Assembly (NCBI RefSeq): GCF_001424225.1
Contig: NZ_LMOR01000003.1
Span: 561,006 to 625,005, forward strand
Source of the DNA: Microbacterium sp. Leaf151
GTDB lineage: Bacteria > Actinomycetota > Actinomycetes > Actinomycetales > Microbacteriaceae
Length of the DNA: 64,000 nucleotides
Reading direction: 5' to 3'
The notes beneath the pieces are model-generated. The model saw nothing but the letters and a program-made list of their open reading frames with translations. It ran no database searches and was not told the DNA's origin. The position numbers were made by a program, and so were the translations under genes. The first letter of the stretch is position 1. Each line of letters opens with the position of its first letter. Of the stretch, positions 44,449 to 55,555 are shown one piece after another.

Positions 44449-45003
44449 TCAGCGCAGGTGCACCCGCACGCTCGCCGGGGCGATGCGGCAGGTCGCCGTG
44501 AAGGTCTCGACGGTGCCCGACAACGTCGCCATCGCCTGGCCGGAACCGAGGAACGCGATCGAGGAACCCGTGGCGTGCAGCGAGGGCTCGCGGACCGAGA
44601 ACCGGCGCGTCGTCCCGCCCGTCCGGCCGGAGGACGACGCGTCCAGCTCGACGTCGAGGATGGGACCCGAGGTGGATGCCACCCGCCACGAGACCGTCGC
44701 AAGCCCTCCGCCGCGACTGGTGAGGGTGAGGGTGGCCGACCCGCACTCCTCACCGCCGACGGCCTCTACGCGCAACGGCTCGTCGGGCGGGATGGTGTCG
44801 GCGCCGCACAACGCGATGTCGTGCAGTCGGGCGTACCCGCGGCCGTTGCCGGTGATGCTCGAGCAGTCGGCGAGCAGCGGGGACGACACGCTCTCCGACA
44901 GAGGAATGGGGGAGGCGCCCGCCGGGGCGGTCGGGCCCGTCGCGAGCAGACCCACGACCACACCCAGGGCGCAGAGCGTCGCAGCGATCGTGCGCACACG
45001 CAT
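44449..45003 (-). CDS. Secreted protein of unknown function
   Basis: This 184-residue protein has a Sec signal peptide (RVRTIAATLCALGVVVGLLATGPTAPAGASP, probable cleavage after AGA or GAS). The mature part has no assigned domain. It holds four cysteines (LLADCSS, IALCGAD, GEECGSA, TATCRIA) that could form two disulphides, and a beta-rich pattern (SATLTLTSRGGGLATVSWRV). ATG 45003 is chosen over GTG 45009 because GAGGAGG lies 5-6 bases upstream. Function unknown. Confidence 0.82.
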   Translation of the reverse strand: MRVRTIAATLCALGVVVGLLATGPTAPAGASPIPLSESVSSPLLADCSSITGNGRGYARLHDIALCGADTIPPDEPLRVEAVGGEECGSATLTLTSRGGGLATVSWRVASTSGPILDVELDASSSGRTGGTTRRFSVREPSLHATGSSIAFLGSGQAMATLSGTVETFTATCRIAPASVRVHLR

Positions 45004-45149
45004 CCGCACCTCCTCGTGGACGATTGCGAATCTACGCTCGGCCGCGGTGCGGCGCCACCGGACGCGCCACGGGGCGGCCGCGCCGAGGTGACGGCGGGGT
45101 GAGGCGGAGGCGGTGAATCCGAGGGAGGACGCGCGGCAGGCGACCGCCG

Positions 45150-46253
45150 TCAGCGCTTCGTCGACACGGTCACGGTGAACTTGCGATCACGCGCGACCTG
45201 CCGGGTGGGTCCCACGACGCGCTCGAGGACCGGGCGGTACTGCAGGGCGGAGTTCCACACGGTCCACAGCTCTCCTCCCGCACGAAGTACCCGCGCCGCG
45301 TCGGCGAACATGCGCGGCGCGAGACCGTCGGCCACGGCGGCCCCCGCGTGGAACGGCGGGTTGAGCGCGATGAATGAGGCCGTGGCATCCGGGTGCGCCT
45401 GGAGCATGTCGTCGCGCTCCACCCGCACGCGATCGTCGACACCGTTGGCGGCCGCCGTCGCCCGCGCCGACGCGATGGCGATCGCCGACTGATCGCACGC
45501 GAGCACCCGAAGGGAGGGATGCCGCGTGGCCAGCGCCGCCGCCACCACGCCGGTGCCGCACGCGAGGTCGATGGCCTCGGACGTCTGCGGTTCGGGAAGG
45601 TGCGCGAGGAGCAGACGGGTCCCGATGTCGATCGACGCCCCCGCGAACGCGCCGCCGAACGCGCGCACCCGGATGCCGTCGACCTCGGCAGCCTCCGGGA
45701 CGGGTTCGCCGCCGTCGTGGGGGCCGCGGGCGATGAGGACGCGGGACTTCTGTCGGGCGTGCGAGACGTCGACGCGATCGAAGCGGGCGCGCAGCACGTC
45801 GTTCATGGTGACGGTCATGTGCTTGAGTCGTCCGCCGGCGAACACCACCACGTCGGGGTCGGCGTGCAGTGCGATGAGTCCCGCGATGTCGGCGAGCGCC
45901 CGCAGCGAACGCGGCAGGCGCAGGAGCACCACGCGCGCCCCCGCGAGGAGCGCTTTGTCGAGCGGGTGAGAGACGAAGGCGGTGTCGAGCCCCGCCTCGG
46001 CGGCGTTGGCGGCGAGGGCCTGCTCGCCGAGGAGCTCGTCTTGATGCACCCGGATGCCGCGCGCCCCCGCGTCCGCCGCGGCCAGGGTCAGCGCGCCGTG
46101 CGTGTCGCCGACGACGACGAGGGCGCCGTCGGAGAGACCCGCGCGCGCGGCGGCCGACTCGTCGAGGATCAGGCGATCAGCGGCGTCTACGGCGGCGAGG
46201 TCGGGGCCTTCGAGGTCGGGGCGGCGGCGGAGGACATCGAACGAGAAGGGCAC
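45150..46253 (-). CDS. RsmC/RlmG-family rRNA guanine-N2 methyltransferase
   Basis: This 367-residue protein has the two-domain layout of RsmC/RlmG enzymes: a degenerate N-terminal methyltransferase-like half and a functional C-terminal half. The SAM-binding loop is EAIDLACGTGVVAAALA, and the catalytic NPPF motif reads FIALNPPFHAGAAV, usual for base-amino methylation of rRNA guanine. Which rRNA position is modified cannot be told. GTG 46253 is preceded by TACCGT with a 6-base spacer, so the mRNA is probably leaderless. Confidence 0.9.
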   Translation of the reverse strand: MPFSFDVLRRRPDLEGPDLAAVDAADRLILDESAAARAGLSDGALVVVGDTHGALTLAAADAGARGIRVHQDELLGEQALAANAAEAGLDTAFVSHPLDKALLAGARVVLLRLPRSLRALADIAGLIALHADPDVVVFAGGRLKHMTVTMNDVLRARFDRVDVSHARQKSRVLIARGPHDGGEPVPEAAEVDGIRVRAFGGAFAGASIDIGTRLLLAHLPEPQTSEAIDLACGTGVVAAALATRHPSLRVLACDQSAIAIASARATAAANGVDDRVRVERDDMLQAHPDATASFIALNPPFHAGAAVADGLAPRMFADAARVLRAGGELWTVWNSALQYRPVLERVVGPTRQVARDRKFTVTVSTKR

Positions 46254-46319
46254 CGTGCAACGGTACCCGTGTCGGGCGGGCGGCTCCGCGGCGTTCGCGG
46301 CGGTGACGCCGGGCGCGAC

Positions 46320-47984
46320 TCAGGTGCGACGGTTCGCGGCGGCGGCCGCGGCGGCGAGGTCGGCCAGTACGGGCGGCACGTCGTCTTGCGGCACCACCGC
46401 CTGGATCAGCGTCAACGACGACGACGACCGCGCGTCGGCGAGAGCCCGTCGGAGGTCTTCGACAGTGTCGACCCGCACGCCCGTCGTCGAACCGCGCGGG
46501 TCCATGGCAGCCAGCAGAGTGGTCCAGTCCCATGCGGCGATGTCGTTGTATTCCTCGTGCAGCCCGTGGATCACGCGCTCGACGGTATAGCCGGCGTTGT
46601 CGACGACCACGATCACCGCGGGCACGTCATGGCGCACCAGCGTACCGACCTCGGCCGCGGTCAACTGCGCCGCACCGTCGCCGATGAGCAGCACCGGGCG
46701 CCGCTCGGGTCGGGCGAGGGCGGCCCCGAGGATCGCGGGGAGCGTGAAGCCGATCGCGGCCCACAGGGGCTGGCCGCCGAAGACGACGCCGTGGGGGAGG
46801 CGTTCTCCGGCCATGCCGTAGAACGAGGTGCCCTGGTCGGCGAGCACCGTGTCTCCGTCGCGGAGGAACGCCGCCACCTCGTGCCAGAGGGCCCGCTGCG
46901 AGAGGGCGCCACCGGCGACAGGCGGGTGCGGGGGAGCCGGCGTCGACGCGGAGTCGTCTGCCCGGAAGCGGTCGCCCCGCACCGCCACCTCGGCGGCCAC
47001 GGCGTCGAGCGCGTCGCGCATCGCGAGGGGGCGGAAGTCGTCGTCACCGACCCGCGCGCGCTCGCCGCGGATCTCGACCGTGCGGGCCGCATCGATGCGC
47101 TGCGAGAAGAAGCCCGTGGTGAGGTCGGTGAACTGCACGCCGGCCAGCACGAGCAGGTCGGCCCCCTCGATACCATCGCGCACCGCGGAAGCGCTGGCGG
47201 CGCCGAGATAGGGGCCGAGGTACCCGGATGCCGACTCGTCGACGACGCGGCGGCCCCAGAGCAGTGAGGCGTGGGCGAGCCCGTGCGAGAGCAGTGCGTG
47301 GAGCGCGTCCTCGGCGCCGAGACGAGCGACGAGGATGTCGGCGAGCACGGCGACGGTGTCGGACGCCTCGAGACGGGCGGCGACGGCGTCACGGAAACGC
47401 GCGAGCACGACGGGGTCGGTGACGACGTCGGGGTCGGGGAGCGGCGAGGACGGCGGATCGGCCGGGGCTTCGCCGATGTCGGCCGGGATGAGGAGGTAGC
47501 CGGGCAGACGCCGGTGACGCACCTCGGCGAGGAGGCGGTCGATCTGCGCGGGGGCGTCGGCGGCCGACAGCACCTCTTGCGCGGCGGTGACCTCGGCCGT
47601 CATGCGGGCGAAGTGTCCGAAATCGCCGTCGCCGAGGGAGTGGTGACTCGCCCGACCGGCGGCTTGCACGGCGGTGGTCGGCGCGCCCACGACATGGACG
47701 ACGGGCACGTGCTCGGCGTAGCTGCCGGCGATGGCGCTGATCGCCGAGAGCTCGCCGACGCCGAAGGTCGTGCTCAGCGCGCCGAGACCGTGCAGGCGTC
47801 CGTAGCCGTCGGCGGCGTACCCGGCGCCGAGCTCGTTGGCGCACCCGACCCATTCGACGATGGGGTGGCGCTCGACGTGGTCGAGGAAGGCGAGAGTGAA
47901 GTCTCCCGGCACCCCGAAGAGGTGTCGTACACCCGCCTCGGCGAGACGGTCGAGAAGGTAATCGGCGACCGTGTACGTCGTCAT
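46320..47984 (-). CDS. Thiamine-diphosphate 2-oxoacid decarboxylase (pyruvate/indolepyruvate type)
   Basis: This 554-residue enzyme removes CO2 from a 2-oxoacid to give an aldehyde. The catalytic Glu is in CANELGAGYAADGYGR, and the His-His pair in ASHHSLGDGDFGHF is diagnostic of pyruvate and indolepyruvate/phenylpyruvate decarboxylases. The ThDP-binding motif runs LLIGDGAAQLTAAEVGTLVRHDVPAVIVVVDNAGYTVE. ATG 47984 is used; the long upstream frame to 49271 is antisense to other genes. It lies 14 bases after a small membrane protein gene. Pyruvate versus aromatic substrate is unresolved. Confidence 0.92.
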   Translation of the reverse strand: MTTYTVADYLLDRLAEAGVRHLFGVPGDFTLAFLDHVERHPIVEWVGCANELGAGYAADGYGRLHGLGALSTTFGVGELSAISAIAGSYAEHVPVVHVVGAPTTAVQAAGRASHHSLGDGDFGHFARMTAEVTAAQEVLSAADAPAQIDRLLAEVRHRRLPGYLLIPADIGEAPADPPSSPLPDPDVVTDPVVLARFRDAVAARLEASDTVAVLADILVARLGAEDALHALLSHGLAHASLLWGRRVVDESASGYLGPYLGAASASAVRDGIEGADLLVLAGVQFTDLTTGFFSQRIDAARTVEIRGERARVGDDDFRPLAMRDALDAVAAEVAVRGDRFRADDSASTPAPPHPPVAGGALSQRALWHEVAAFLRDGDTVLADQGTSFYGMAGERLPHGVVFGGQPLWAAIGFTLPAILGAALARPERRPVLLIGDGAAQLTAAEVGTLVRHDVPAVIVVVDNAGYTVERVIHGLHEEYNDIAAWDWTTLLAAMDPRGSTTGVRVDTVEDLRRALADARSSSSLTLIQAVVPQDDVPPVLADLAAAAAAANRRT

Positions 47985-47998
47985 GGCCGCCGTGCCGC

Positions 47999-48148
47999 TT
48001 ACCGGGTGCCGAAGTGGAAGGGAAGGGCCAGCGAGGCCGAAACGAGGATGATGCCGAGCGCGAAGAACAGCGCCGGAGCGGCGAGCGAGAACGACAGTCC
48101 CGTCAGCAGCATGCCGCCGACGAACAGGATGAGCGAGACGATGAACAT
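47999..48148 (-). CDS. Small two-helix membrane protein (49 residues)
   Basis: A 49-residue frame encodes MFIVSLILFVGGMLLTGLSF then APALFFALGIILVSASLALP, two hydrophobic helices with a short C-terminal HFGTR. AAGGGATCC stands 3-9 bases before the ATG. It lies 24 bases after the EI24-family gene and 14 before the decarboxylase, all on the same strand. The ribosome-binding site, spacing and helix pattern support a real gene; the function is unknown. Confidence 0.7.
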   Translation of the reverse strand: MFIVSLILFVGGMLLTGLSFSLAAPALFFALGIILVSASLALPFHFGTR

Positions 48149-48172
48149 GAGGATCCCTTCGGTCGGTCCAGG

Positions 48173-49078
48173 CTATCGTGCCGGGTCGACCGGGCGGTTC
48201 GCGGGAGGGGTCGGCGTGGCGGCGAGGGGCGCCGCCGGTACGTCGGGTGCCACGGTCGGCCGGCTGGCGTCGGCGGGTGCCGCGATGACCGGGTCGGCGT
48301 CGGCGGGCGCGCCGAGCGGTCGGATGGCGTCGGCGGGGCCACCGAGCGGTCGCTTGCCGTCGAGGGCCGAGAGCGTCCAGAGGGTGCTTCCGGCCACCGC
48401 GGCGGGCATGACTGCGACGGCGCCGAGGGGAACGAGGAAGCACAGCTGGGTCGCGACGCCGAAGCCCAGGGCTCGCGCGCGGTTCGCGCGGATGATCGCG
48501 CGCCGCGCGCGGCGGTCGAACCCCCGCGCCGACAGGGAGCGCGAGGTGAGCTCGTCGGCGAGCAGCCAACCGGTCAGCGCGACACCGGTGGCGAAACCCA
48601 GCGCGCCGCCGATGAACGGGATGAGTCCGATGAGCCAGGCCAGCGCGGCAGCCAGGATGCCCCGGAGGATGAGGCGCACGCTGTCGGCGACCGCCTGCCA
48701 GAAGCCGTAGTCGGCGTCGGGCACCGTGCCCGTGGCGCTGCGCTCGGTCGCTCGCCAGATGCGGTCGTAGAACGGCTCGCCGACCGCGAGGGTCACCGCC
48801 GTGAACGACACCACCACTACCAGGAGGGCGGCACCGAATGACGCGACGCCGATCGCCGTGCGCACGACATCGGCCCAGAACGACGGCCATGTGTCGGCGA
48901 AGGGCGTCCAGTCGTCGACCAGGCCGGGCAGCATGATGCCCCACGCCACCAGCGCGACGGCAAAGACGAGCCCGACCACGGCTCCGGGGATCAGACCGAG
49001 GGCCATCGCCCCCGGGGTGCGACGCCACTGGCCGAGGCCACGCAACAGGAGTCCCGCACCGGTGAGGAATTCGCGCAT
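48173..49078 (-). CDS. EI24/CysZ-like membrane protein
   Basis: This 301-residue membrane protein has the EI24 domain: MREFLTGAGLLLRGLGQWRRTPGAMALGLIPGAVVGLVF at the start, then VVVVSFTAVTLAVGEPFYDRIW, and GLIPFIGGALGFATGVALTGWLLADELT with the conserved glycine-rich turn. CysZ members move sulfate; other members are uncharacterised. The last 60 residues are a disordered tail with three PADA-type repeats. ATG 49078 is chosen because the domain begins there. Confidence 0.88.
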   Translation of the reverse strand: MREFLTGAGLLLRGLGQWRRTPGAMALGLIPGAVVGLVFAVALVAWGIMLPGLVDDWTPFADTWPSFWADVVRTAIGVASFGAALLVVVVSFTAVTLAVGEPFYDRIWRATERSATGTVPDADYGFWQAVADSVRLILRGILAAALAWLIGLIPFIGGALGFATGVALTGWLLADELTSRSLSARGFDRRARRAIIRANRARALGFGVATQLCFLVPLGAVAVMPAAVAGSTLWTLSALDGKRPLGGPADAIRPLGAPADADPVIAAPADASRPTVAPDVPAAPLAATPTPPANRPVDPAR

Positions 49079-49131
49079 GGGGAGAGTCTTCCAGACCCTC
49101 TCTCGCGGAGCTGGCCGCGTCGCGTCGAGCG

Positions 49132-49500
49132 TCAGTACGTCGGAAGCTGCTGCAGCGTCCACCGGTTGCCGTCGGGATCGGCGAACGTGACGAAGCGCCC
49201 CCACTGCTGTTCGTCGACGCCGTCGGCCTCCACTCCCGCCTCCCGCAGGTGCGCGAGCGCGCCGTCGGCATCGGGCACGACCACCTGGATCGTGTCTTGG
49301 CGTCCGGGTTCGAGCGTCAGCTCGAGACCCGTGCCGAAGGCGATCGAGCACGCCGACCCCGGCGGGGTCATCTGCACGAAGCGCAGCTCGTCGGTGACCT
49401 GATGGTCGTGGTCGGGATGGAATCCGATGCGCTCGTAGAACTGCTTCGCCCGGTCGACGTCCGTCACCGGGACGAAGATGAGCTCGATCTTCCACTCCAT
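49132..49500 (-). CDS. VOC family (glyoxalase-like) protein
   Basis: This 122-residue protein shows the glyoxalase/bleomycin-resistance fold: MEWKIELIFVPVTDVDRAKQFYERIGFHPDHDH, RFVQMTPPGSACSIAFG and the final GRFVTFADPDGNRWTLQQLP. The reaction is unknown. ATG 49500 is preferred over 49548 because GAGAGGAG lies about 7 bases upstream and the fold begins there. A PafBC-like promoter lies 26-48 bases upstream, back to back with that of the gene at 49604. Confidence 0.9.
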   Translation of the reverse strand: MEWKIELIFVPVTDVDRAKQFYERIGFHPDHDHQVTDELRFVQMTPPGSACSIAFGTGLELTLEPGRQDTIQVVVPDADGALAHLREAGVEADGVDEQQWGRFVTFADPDGNRWTLQQLPTY

Positions 49501-49525
49501 GAGCGGCTCCTCTCGATGTGCGGCC

Positions 49526-49548
49526 AGTATGGACCCGACCTCCGACAT
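49526..49548 (-). promoter_or_regulatory. PafBC-like promoter of the VOC gene
   Basis: On the minus strand ATGTCGGAG, 8 bases, CATACT (YAnnnT). Transcription would start near 49519, leaving a short leader with a Shine-Dalgarno. Confidence 0.6.
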
Positions 49549-49574
49549 CGCGCGAGGGGAAGCGCCCGCACGTC

Positions 49575-49597
49575 ATGTCGGAGGGCACTGGAAGGAT
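49575..49597 (+). promoter_or_regulatory. PafBC-like promoter of the membrane-protein gene at 49604
   Basis: ATGTCGGAG, 8 bases, AAGGAT, ending 6 bases before the ATG. The -10 overlaps a GGATGCC heptamer. It is paired with the divergent site at 49526-49548, 26 bases away. Confidence 0.58.
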
Positions 49598-49603
49598 GCC
49601 GGT

Positions 49604-50434
49604 ATGCGCATCCGCACCACCTCGACCCAGCGCACCTATCGGTACGTGCGACTGGCGATCATCGGCGCCACCGTCTTCCTCGCCATCGGCGTCGCACTCC
49701 AGGTCGCGGGCGGTGCGGCGCTCCCGTCCGTCAGCGCCGCCTATTACGGCCCGGCGGGGCCGGTGTTCGTCGGCGCGCTCAGCGCGATCGCCCTGGCGCT
49801 GCTGGCCCTGTCGGGCCGGAGCCTGGAGCAGGGTCTGCTCGACATCGCCGCGGTCCTCGCGCTCGCCGTGGCCTATGTTCCCACCACCGTCGCGGCGGGT
49901 GTCTGCGAGCCGGTGCGGCGGTGTGTGCCACCCGATGTGCGCGCGACCGTGGTGAACAACGGTGTGGCCGTGGCATCCGTGGTCCTTCTCGGAGCGGTGG
50001 CCGGCGGGATCCTCGCGCGGGTCCAGGGCACGGCGAGCCGTGGGGTGACGGCGACCATCGGGGTGATCGTGTCGCTCACGGTCGCGGCCGTGGCGTGGGC
50101 GGCGATCGCGCCGGAGGGCTTCTTCGAGATGGCGCACGAGGTCGCGGCTGTGGCGTTCTTCGTCCTGATCGCGGCGGTCGCAGCCCTCGCCGCGTGGCGG
50201 CCGCAGTCGGTGGGCCGTCGCCGTGCGCGACTGCGTCGTGCGTACGGGGCCGTCGCGATGGGGATCCTCGTCACGCTGGTATTGCTCGTGGTCGGCGTCG
50301 TGACGGACGTCGAGCGCACGGGGTTCCCCGTGGTGTTCGTGGGGGAGTCGATCGCCCTCGCGCTGTTCGGGGTGTTCTGGGTGGTGCAGACCGTCGAGCT
50401 CTGGAACGACGTCGATCCGGGCCTGCGGGAATAG
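49604..50434 (+). CDS. Polytopic membrane protein of unknown function
   Basis: This 276-residue protein has about seven or eight helices (LAIIGATVFLAIGVALQVAGGAAL, VFVGALSAIALALLAL, LLDIAAVLALAVAYVPTTVAAGV, VASVVLLGAVAGGILA, VIVSLTVAAVAWAAIA, AVAFFVLIAAVAALAA, AMGILVTLVLLVVGVV, ESIALALFGVFWVVQTVEL). The layout resembles DUF998-type proteins, but I cannot confirm this. Two cysteines in CEPVRRCVP lie in a loop. The promoter ends 6 bases before the ATG, so the mRNA is predicted leaderless. Confidence 0.82.
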   Translation: MRIRTTSTQRTYRYVRLAIIGATVFLAIGVALQVAGGAALPSVSAAYYGPAGPVFVGALSAIALALLALSGRSLEQGLLDIAAVLALAVAYVPTTVAAGVCEPVRRCVPPDVRATVVNNGVAVASVVLLGAVAGGILARVQGTASRGVTATIGVIVSLTVAAVAWAAIAPEGFFEMAHEVAAVAFFVLIAAVAALAAWRPQSVGRRRARLRRAYGAVAMGILVTLVLLVVGVVTDVERTGFPVVFVGESIALALFGVFWVVQTVELWNDVDPGLRE

Positions 50435-50455
50435 CGGCGACGACCTCACGTTGAA

Positions 50456-50476
50456 GTTGATACGGCGGCACTCAAG
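50456..50476 (+). promoter_or_regulatory. HAIR-like HspR site upstream of the Clp ATPase gene
   Basis: ACTCAAG (50470-50476) is an exact right half of the actinobacterial HspR element CTTGAGT-N7-ACTCAAG. The left half at the correct 7-base spacing (GTTGATA, 50456-50462) keeps only TTGA. The site lies 32 bases before the start codon. Heat-shock control by HspR is plausible but the left half is weak. Confidence 0.42.
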
Positions 50477-50507
50477 TTGCCGCCCCCACGTATCACAGGA
50501 GACGGAA

Positions 50508-53030
<2,523 letters not shown>

Positions 53031-53050
53031 GCGCGCGTCCACGGCACGAC

Positions 53051-53076
53051 GCCCCCGGTGCTTCGGCACCGGGGGC
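53051..53076 (+). terminator. Hairpin terminator with TTCG loop after clpC
   Basis: GCCCCCGGTGC and GCACCGGGGGC pair perfectly over 11 bases around a TTCG tetraloop, 20 bases past the clpC stop. It is a strong terminator hairpin though the T-run is poor. Confidence 0.85.
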
Positions 53077-53112
53077 ATCTCGCGTCTCGGGGGCGACGGC
53101 GCGTGCGGGTTC

Positions 53113-53195
53113 GGCATCCCTGGACGGGCGCTGCGCGGGGTCGTTCGACGGGGTGCCGGAGGTTCAGCATCCCTCGACGGGCGTCGCGCCGGGTC
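53113..53195. repeat. Imperfect 30-base direct repeat
   Basis: Two copies of a segment like CAGCATCCCTCGACGGGCG start near 53113 and 53163, 50 bases apart, in the 352-base gap after clpC. The gap otherwise holds only the clpC terminator and the promoter at 53354; no gene is seen. Confidence 0.45.
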
Positions 53196-53353
53196 ACCGG
53201 ACACAGCGCAGGAGACTCCTGCCGTAGCCCGCGGTTCGGTGGCGCGTCGGGCCGGTCTCGCGCCGAACTCTCGCGTCGTGTCGTCGCGGGCGCGGGAAGG
53301 GGCCGGCGACCACGGTTCCGCGGAATCCTGCACGGACGGAAGCCCCTGCCCCG

Positions 53354-53376
53354 ATGTCGGAGGTTGGGGGCAGAGT
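53354..53376 (+). promoter_or_regulatory. PafBC-like promoter of the luciferase-like gene at 53383
   Basis: ATGTCGGAG, 8 bases, CAGAGT (YAnnnT), ending 6 bases before the ATG at 53383, which predicts a leaderless message. Confidence 0.6.
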
Positions 53377-53382
53377 AGACGC

Positions 53383-54264
53383 ATGAGTCGTATCGGCACG
53401 ATCTTCAGCCCCTACCCGCACCCGCCCGAGCAGTTGCGCGACGCCGCGCGCGCGGCCGAAGATGCCGGGGTCGAAGAACTGTGGCTGTGGGAAGACTGCT
53501 TCCGCTCTTCGGCGTGGGCGGCGGCCGCCGCCGCACTCGCGGTCACCGACCATCTGCGCATCGGGGTCGGCATCGCGCCCTTCCCGTTGCGCAATGTCGC
53601 CGCTTCGGCGATGGAGGTCGCCACCATCGAGCGCATGTTCCCCGGTCGCCTGCTGCCCGGGTTCGGCCACGGCGTGCAGGACTGGATGCGACAGATCGGC
53701 GCAAAAGCGGCGTCGCCGCTCACGCTGATGCAGGAGCAGCTGCCCGCCCTCCGAGCGCTCCTGGCGGGCGAGACGGTCAGCACCGAGGGCCGTTACGTGA
53801 AGCTCCGCGGCGTCGCGCTCGACTGGCCGCCCGCCTCCCCGCCGCGGGTGTACGCCGCGGCCGAAGGCCCGAAGACGCTCGCCCTCGCGGGCGCCGTCGC
53901 CGACGGAGTCGTGCTCGACAGTCGGCACACCGTCGCCGAGATCGCCGTCGCGGTCGAGACGCTGCAGTCGGCGCGCACCGCCGCGGCGCACGAGGGCCGT
54001 GCGGATGTCGTGGCCTACGTCCTCACCGCCTTCGGTCCCGACGCGCTCGAACGCGCGACTGCGTCGATGCGCGACCGCCCCGACGCGGCAGACCGTGTGC
54101 TGGCGGGTTCGGTGGACGACGTCGCCGAGGGCGTGGCGCGGTTCCAGGCGGTGGGTGTCGACGACGTGGTACTGCTCCCGACCGATGAGGTCGACCTGGC
54201 GGCCTTCTACGCCGCCGTCGGCCAGGTCGCCGTGGCCGTGCCGAACGCCGGCGGCGTCTCATGA
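53383..54264 (+). CDS. LLM-class flavin-dependent oxidoreductase
   Basis: This 293-residue luciferase-like monooxygenase family protein has a TIM-barrel pattern: ARAAEDAGVEELWLWEDCFRSSAW, LRIGVGIAPFPLRNVAASAMEVATIERMFPGRLLPGFGHG, and VYAAAEGPKTLALAGAVADGVVLDSR. It uses FMN or F420; which one cannot be seen. Substrate unknown. It begins at ATG 53383, and its stop overlaps the next, related gene by four bases. The two could form a heteromeric or sequential pair. Confidence 0.9.
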   Translation: MSRIGTIFSPYPHPPEQLRDAARAAEDAGVEELWLWEDCFRSSAWAAAAAALAVTDHLRIGVGIAPFPLRNVAASAMEVATIERMFPGRLLPGFGHGVQDWMRQIGAKAASPLTLMQEQLPALRALLAGETVSTEGRYVKLRGVALDWPPASPPRVYAAAEGPKTLALAGAVADGVVLDSRHTVAEIAVAVETLQSARTAAAHEGRADVVAYVLTAFGPDALERATASMRDRPDAADRVLAGSVDDVAEGVARFQAVGVDDVVLLPTDEVDLAAFYAAVGQVAVAVPNAGGVS

Positions 54265-55037
54265 CGCGAGGCGCGGTCTCGCTCGGTGTCGCCGGATCCC
54301 TCGGCCCCGACGTGATCGCCCGCATCGCCCCGGCGGTCGAGAACGCGGGTTTCCACACGTTGTGGGTCAACGACACCCCCGACGGCGACGCTCTCGCCGC
54401 GCTGGCCGCGGCCGCGCGCGTCACAGAACGCCTGCACCTCGCCACCGGCGTCGTGCCCGTCGACCGTCGGCCCGCCGACACGATCGCCGCCGAGGTGGCG
54501 TCCCTCGACCTTCCGATCGAGCGGCTGACGCTCGGGATCGGTTCGGGCGGGTCCAAAGCGGGGGCGCTCGCGCGCGTCCGCCAGGCCGTCGAGGTGCTGC
54601 ACGACGCCGGGGTGCCGCGCGTGGTCTTCGGGGCGCTGGGGCCGAAGATGCGGCGCACGGGGGCGGAGCGTGCTGAGGGAGTGCTGCTCAATTGGGTGCC
54701 GCCCACCGAGGTGCGAACCCAGGCCGACGCGCTGCACGCGATCTCACCCGCCGCGCACGTCGCCGTCTACGTGCGTGCGGCGATCGTCCCCGCCGCGCGA
54801 GAACGCCTCGACGCCGAGACTGCGCGCTACGCCTCGTTCCCGAACTACGCCGCCAACTTCGAACGAATGGGAGTGGGGGCCGCCGACACGACCATCCGCG
54901 ACGTCACCGAGCTGAGTGACGCGCTCGAGGCTCACACCGCCGCGGCCGACGAGGTCGTGCTCCGAGCCGTCGTTCCCGACGACACCGTCGAGGCGTACCT
55001 CGACTTCGTCCGCCGGGCGGCCCCGTCTCCCGGCTGA
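54261..55037 (+). CDS. LLM-class oxidoreductase, second gene
   Basis: This 258-residue luciferase-like protein shares the family fold (SLGVAGSLGPDVIARIAPAVENAGFHTLWVND, LHLATGVVPVDRRPADTIAAEVASLDLPIERLTLGIGSGG, GVLLNWVPPTEVRTQADAL). It is shorter than its partner and the barrel C-terminal region is reduced. The stretch from RLTLGIGSGG to PRVVFGALGPKMRRTGAERAEGVLLNW matches F420-type members loosely. It is translationally coupled to the gene at 53383 by a 4-base overlap. Substrate unknown. Confidence 0.88.
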   Translation: MTRGAVSLGVAGSLGPDVIARIAPAVENAGFHTLWVNDTPDGDALAALAAAARVTERLHLATGVVPVDRRPADTIAAEVASLDLPIERLTLGIGSGGSKAGALARVRQAVEVLHDAGVPRVVFGALGPKMRRTGAERAEGVLLNWVPPTEVRTQADALHAISPAAHVAVYVRAAIVPAARERLDAETARYASFPNYAANFERMGVGAADTTIRDVTELSDALEAHTAAADEVVLRAVVPDDTVEAYLDFVRRAAPSPG

Positions 55038-55109
55038 GCGTAGACCGCATAGACGCCCGGACCGCGAGACCGTGGCCCGCCTCCCTCTCTCTGGTGCGAG
55101 ACTGACCGG

Positions 55110-55517
55110 ATGCCACGTCGTCGAGGTCTCACCATCCGCTCGATCGCGCGCGGGGTGCTGGCCCTGCTGCTGGTCGGGGCGGGCGTCAGCCACCTCACGT
55201 GGGGACGGCGGGGGTATCGCATCGTCGTACCGGGCTGGGCCACGCGGATACTTCACACGGACAAGGACGCCATCGTCGTGGCATCCGGAGCCGTCGAGAT
55301 GCTCCTCGGGACGGCGCTGATGTCGTTGCCGCGCGAACGCCGCCGCATCGGCGCGGTCATCGCCGCGTTCTTCGTCGCCGTGTTCCCGGGCAACGTGCAC
55401 CAGTGGCGCACGGGTCGCTCTGCGCCGGGCCTCAACACCGACCGTGCGCGGTTCATCCGCCTGTTCCTTCAGGTGCCGCTCGTCGCGTGGGCGTGGTGGG
55501 CGACGCGCGAGCGCTGA
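55110..55517 (+). CDS. DoxX-like membrane protein
   Basis: This 135-residue membrane protein looks like a small DoxX-family member. Hydrophobic segments are SIARGVLALLLVGAGVSHLTWG, AIVVASGAVEMLLGTALMSLP, IGAVIAAFFVAVFPGNVHQW and FLQVPLVAWAWW; the glycine-rich first helix and FPGNVHQW are typical. The function is unknown. GAGACT ends 6 bases before the ATG, so the transcript may be leaderless. Confidence 0.85.
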   Translation: MPRRRGLTIRSIARGVLALLLVGAGVSHLTWGRRGYRIVVPGWATRILHTDKDAIVVASGAVEMLLGTALMSLPRERRRIGAVIAAFFVAVFPGNVHQWRTGRSAPGLNTDRARFIRLFLQVPLVAWAWWATRER

Positions 55518-55555
55518 CCCTCGCTGAACGGGTCCGTTTTCGGCGGGATTCGCGC

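Noticed and set aside
45393-47267. A 624-codon plus-strand frame
   Set aside because: Antisense to the methyltransferase and 2-oxoacid decarboxylase genes, whose motifs are clear.
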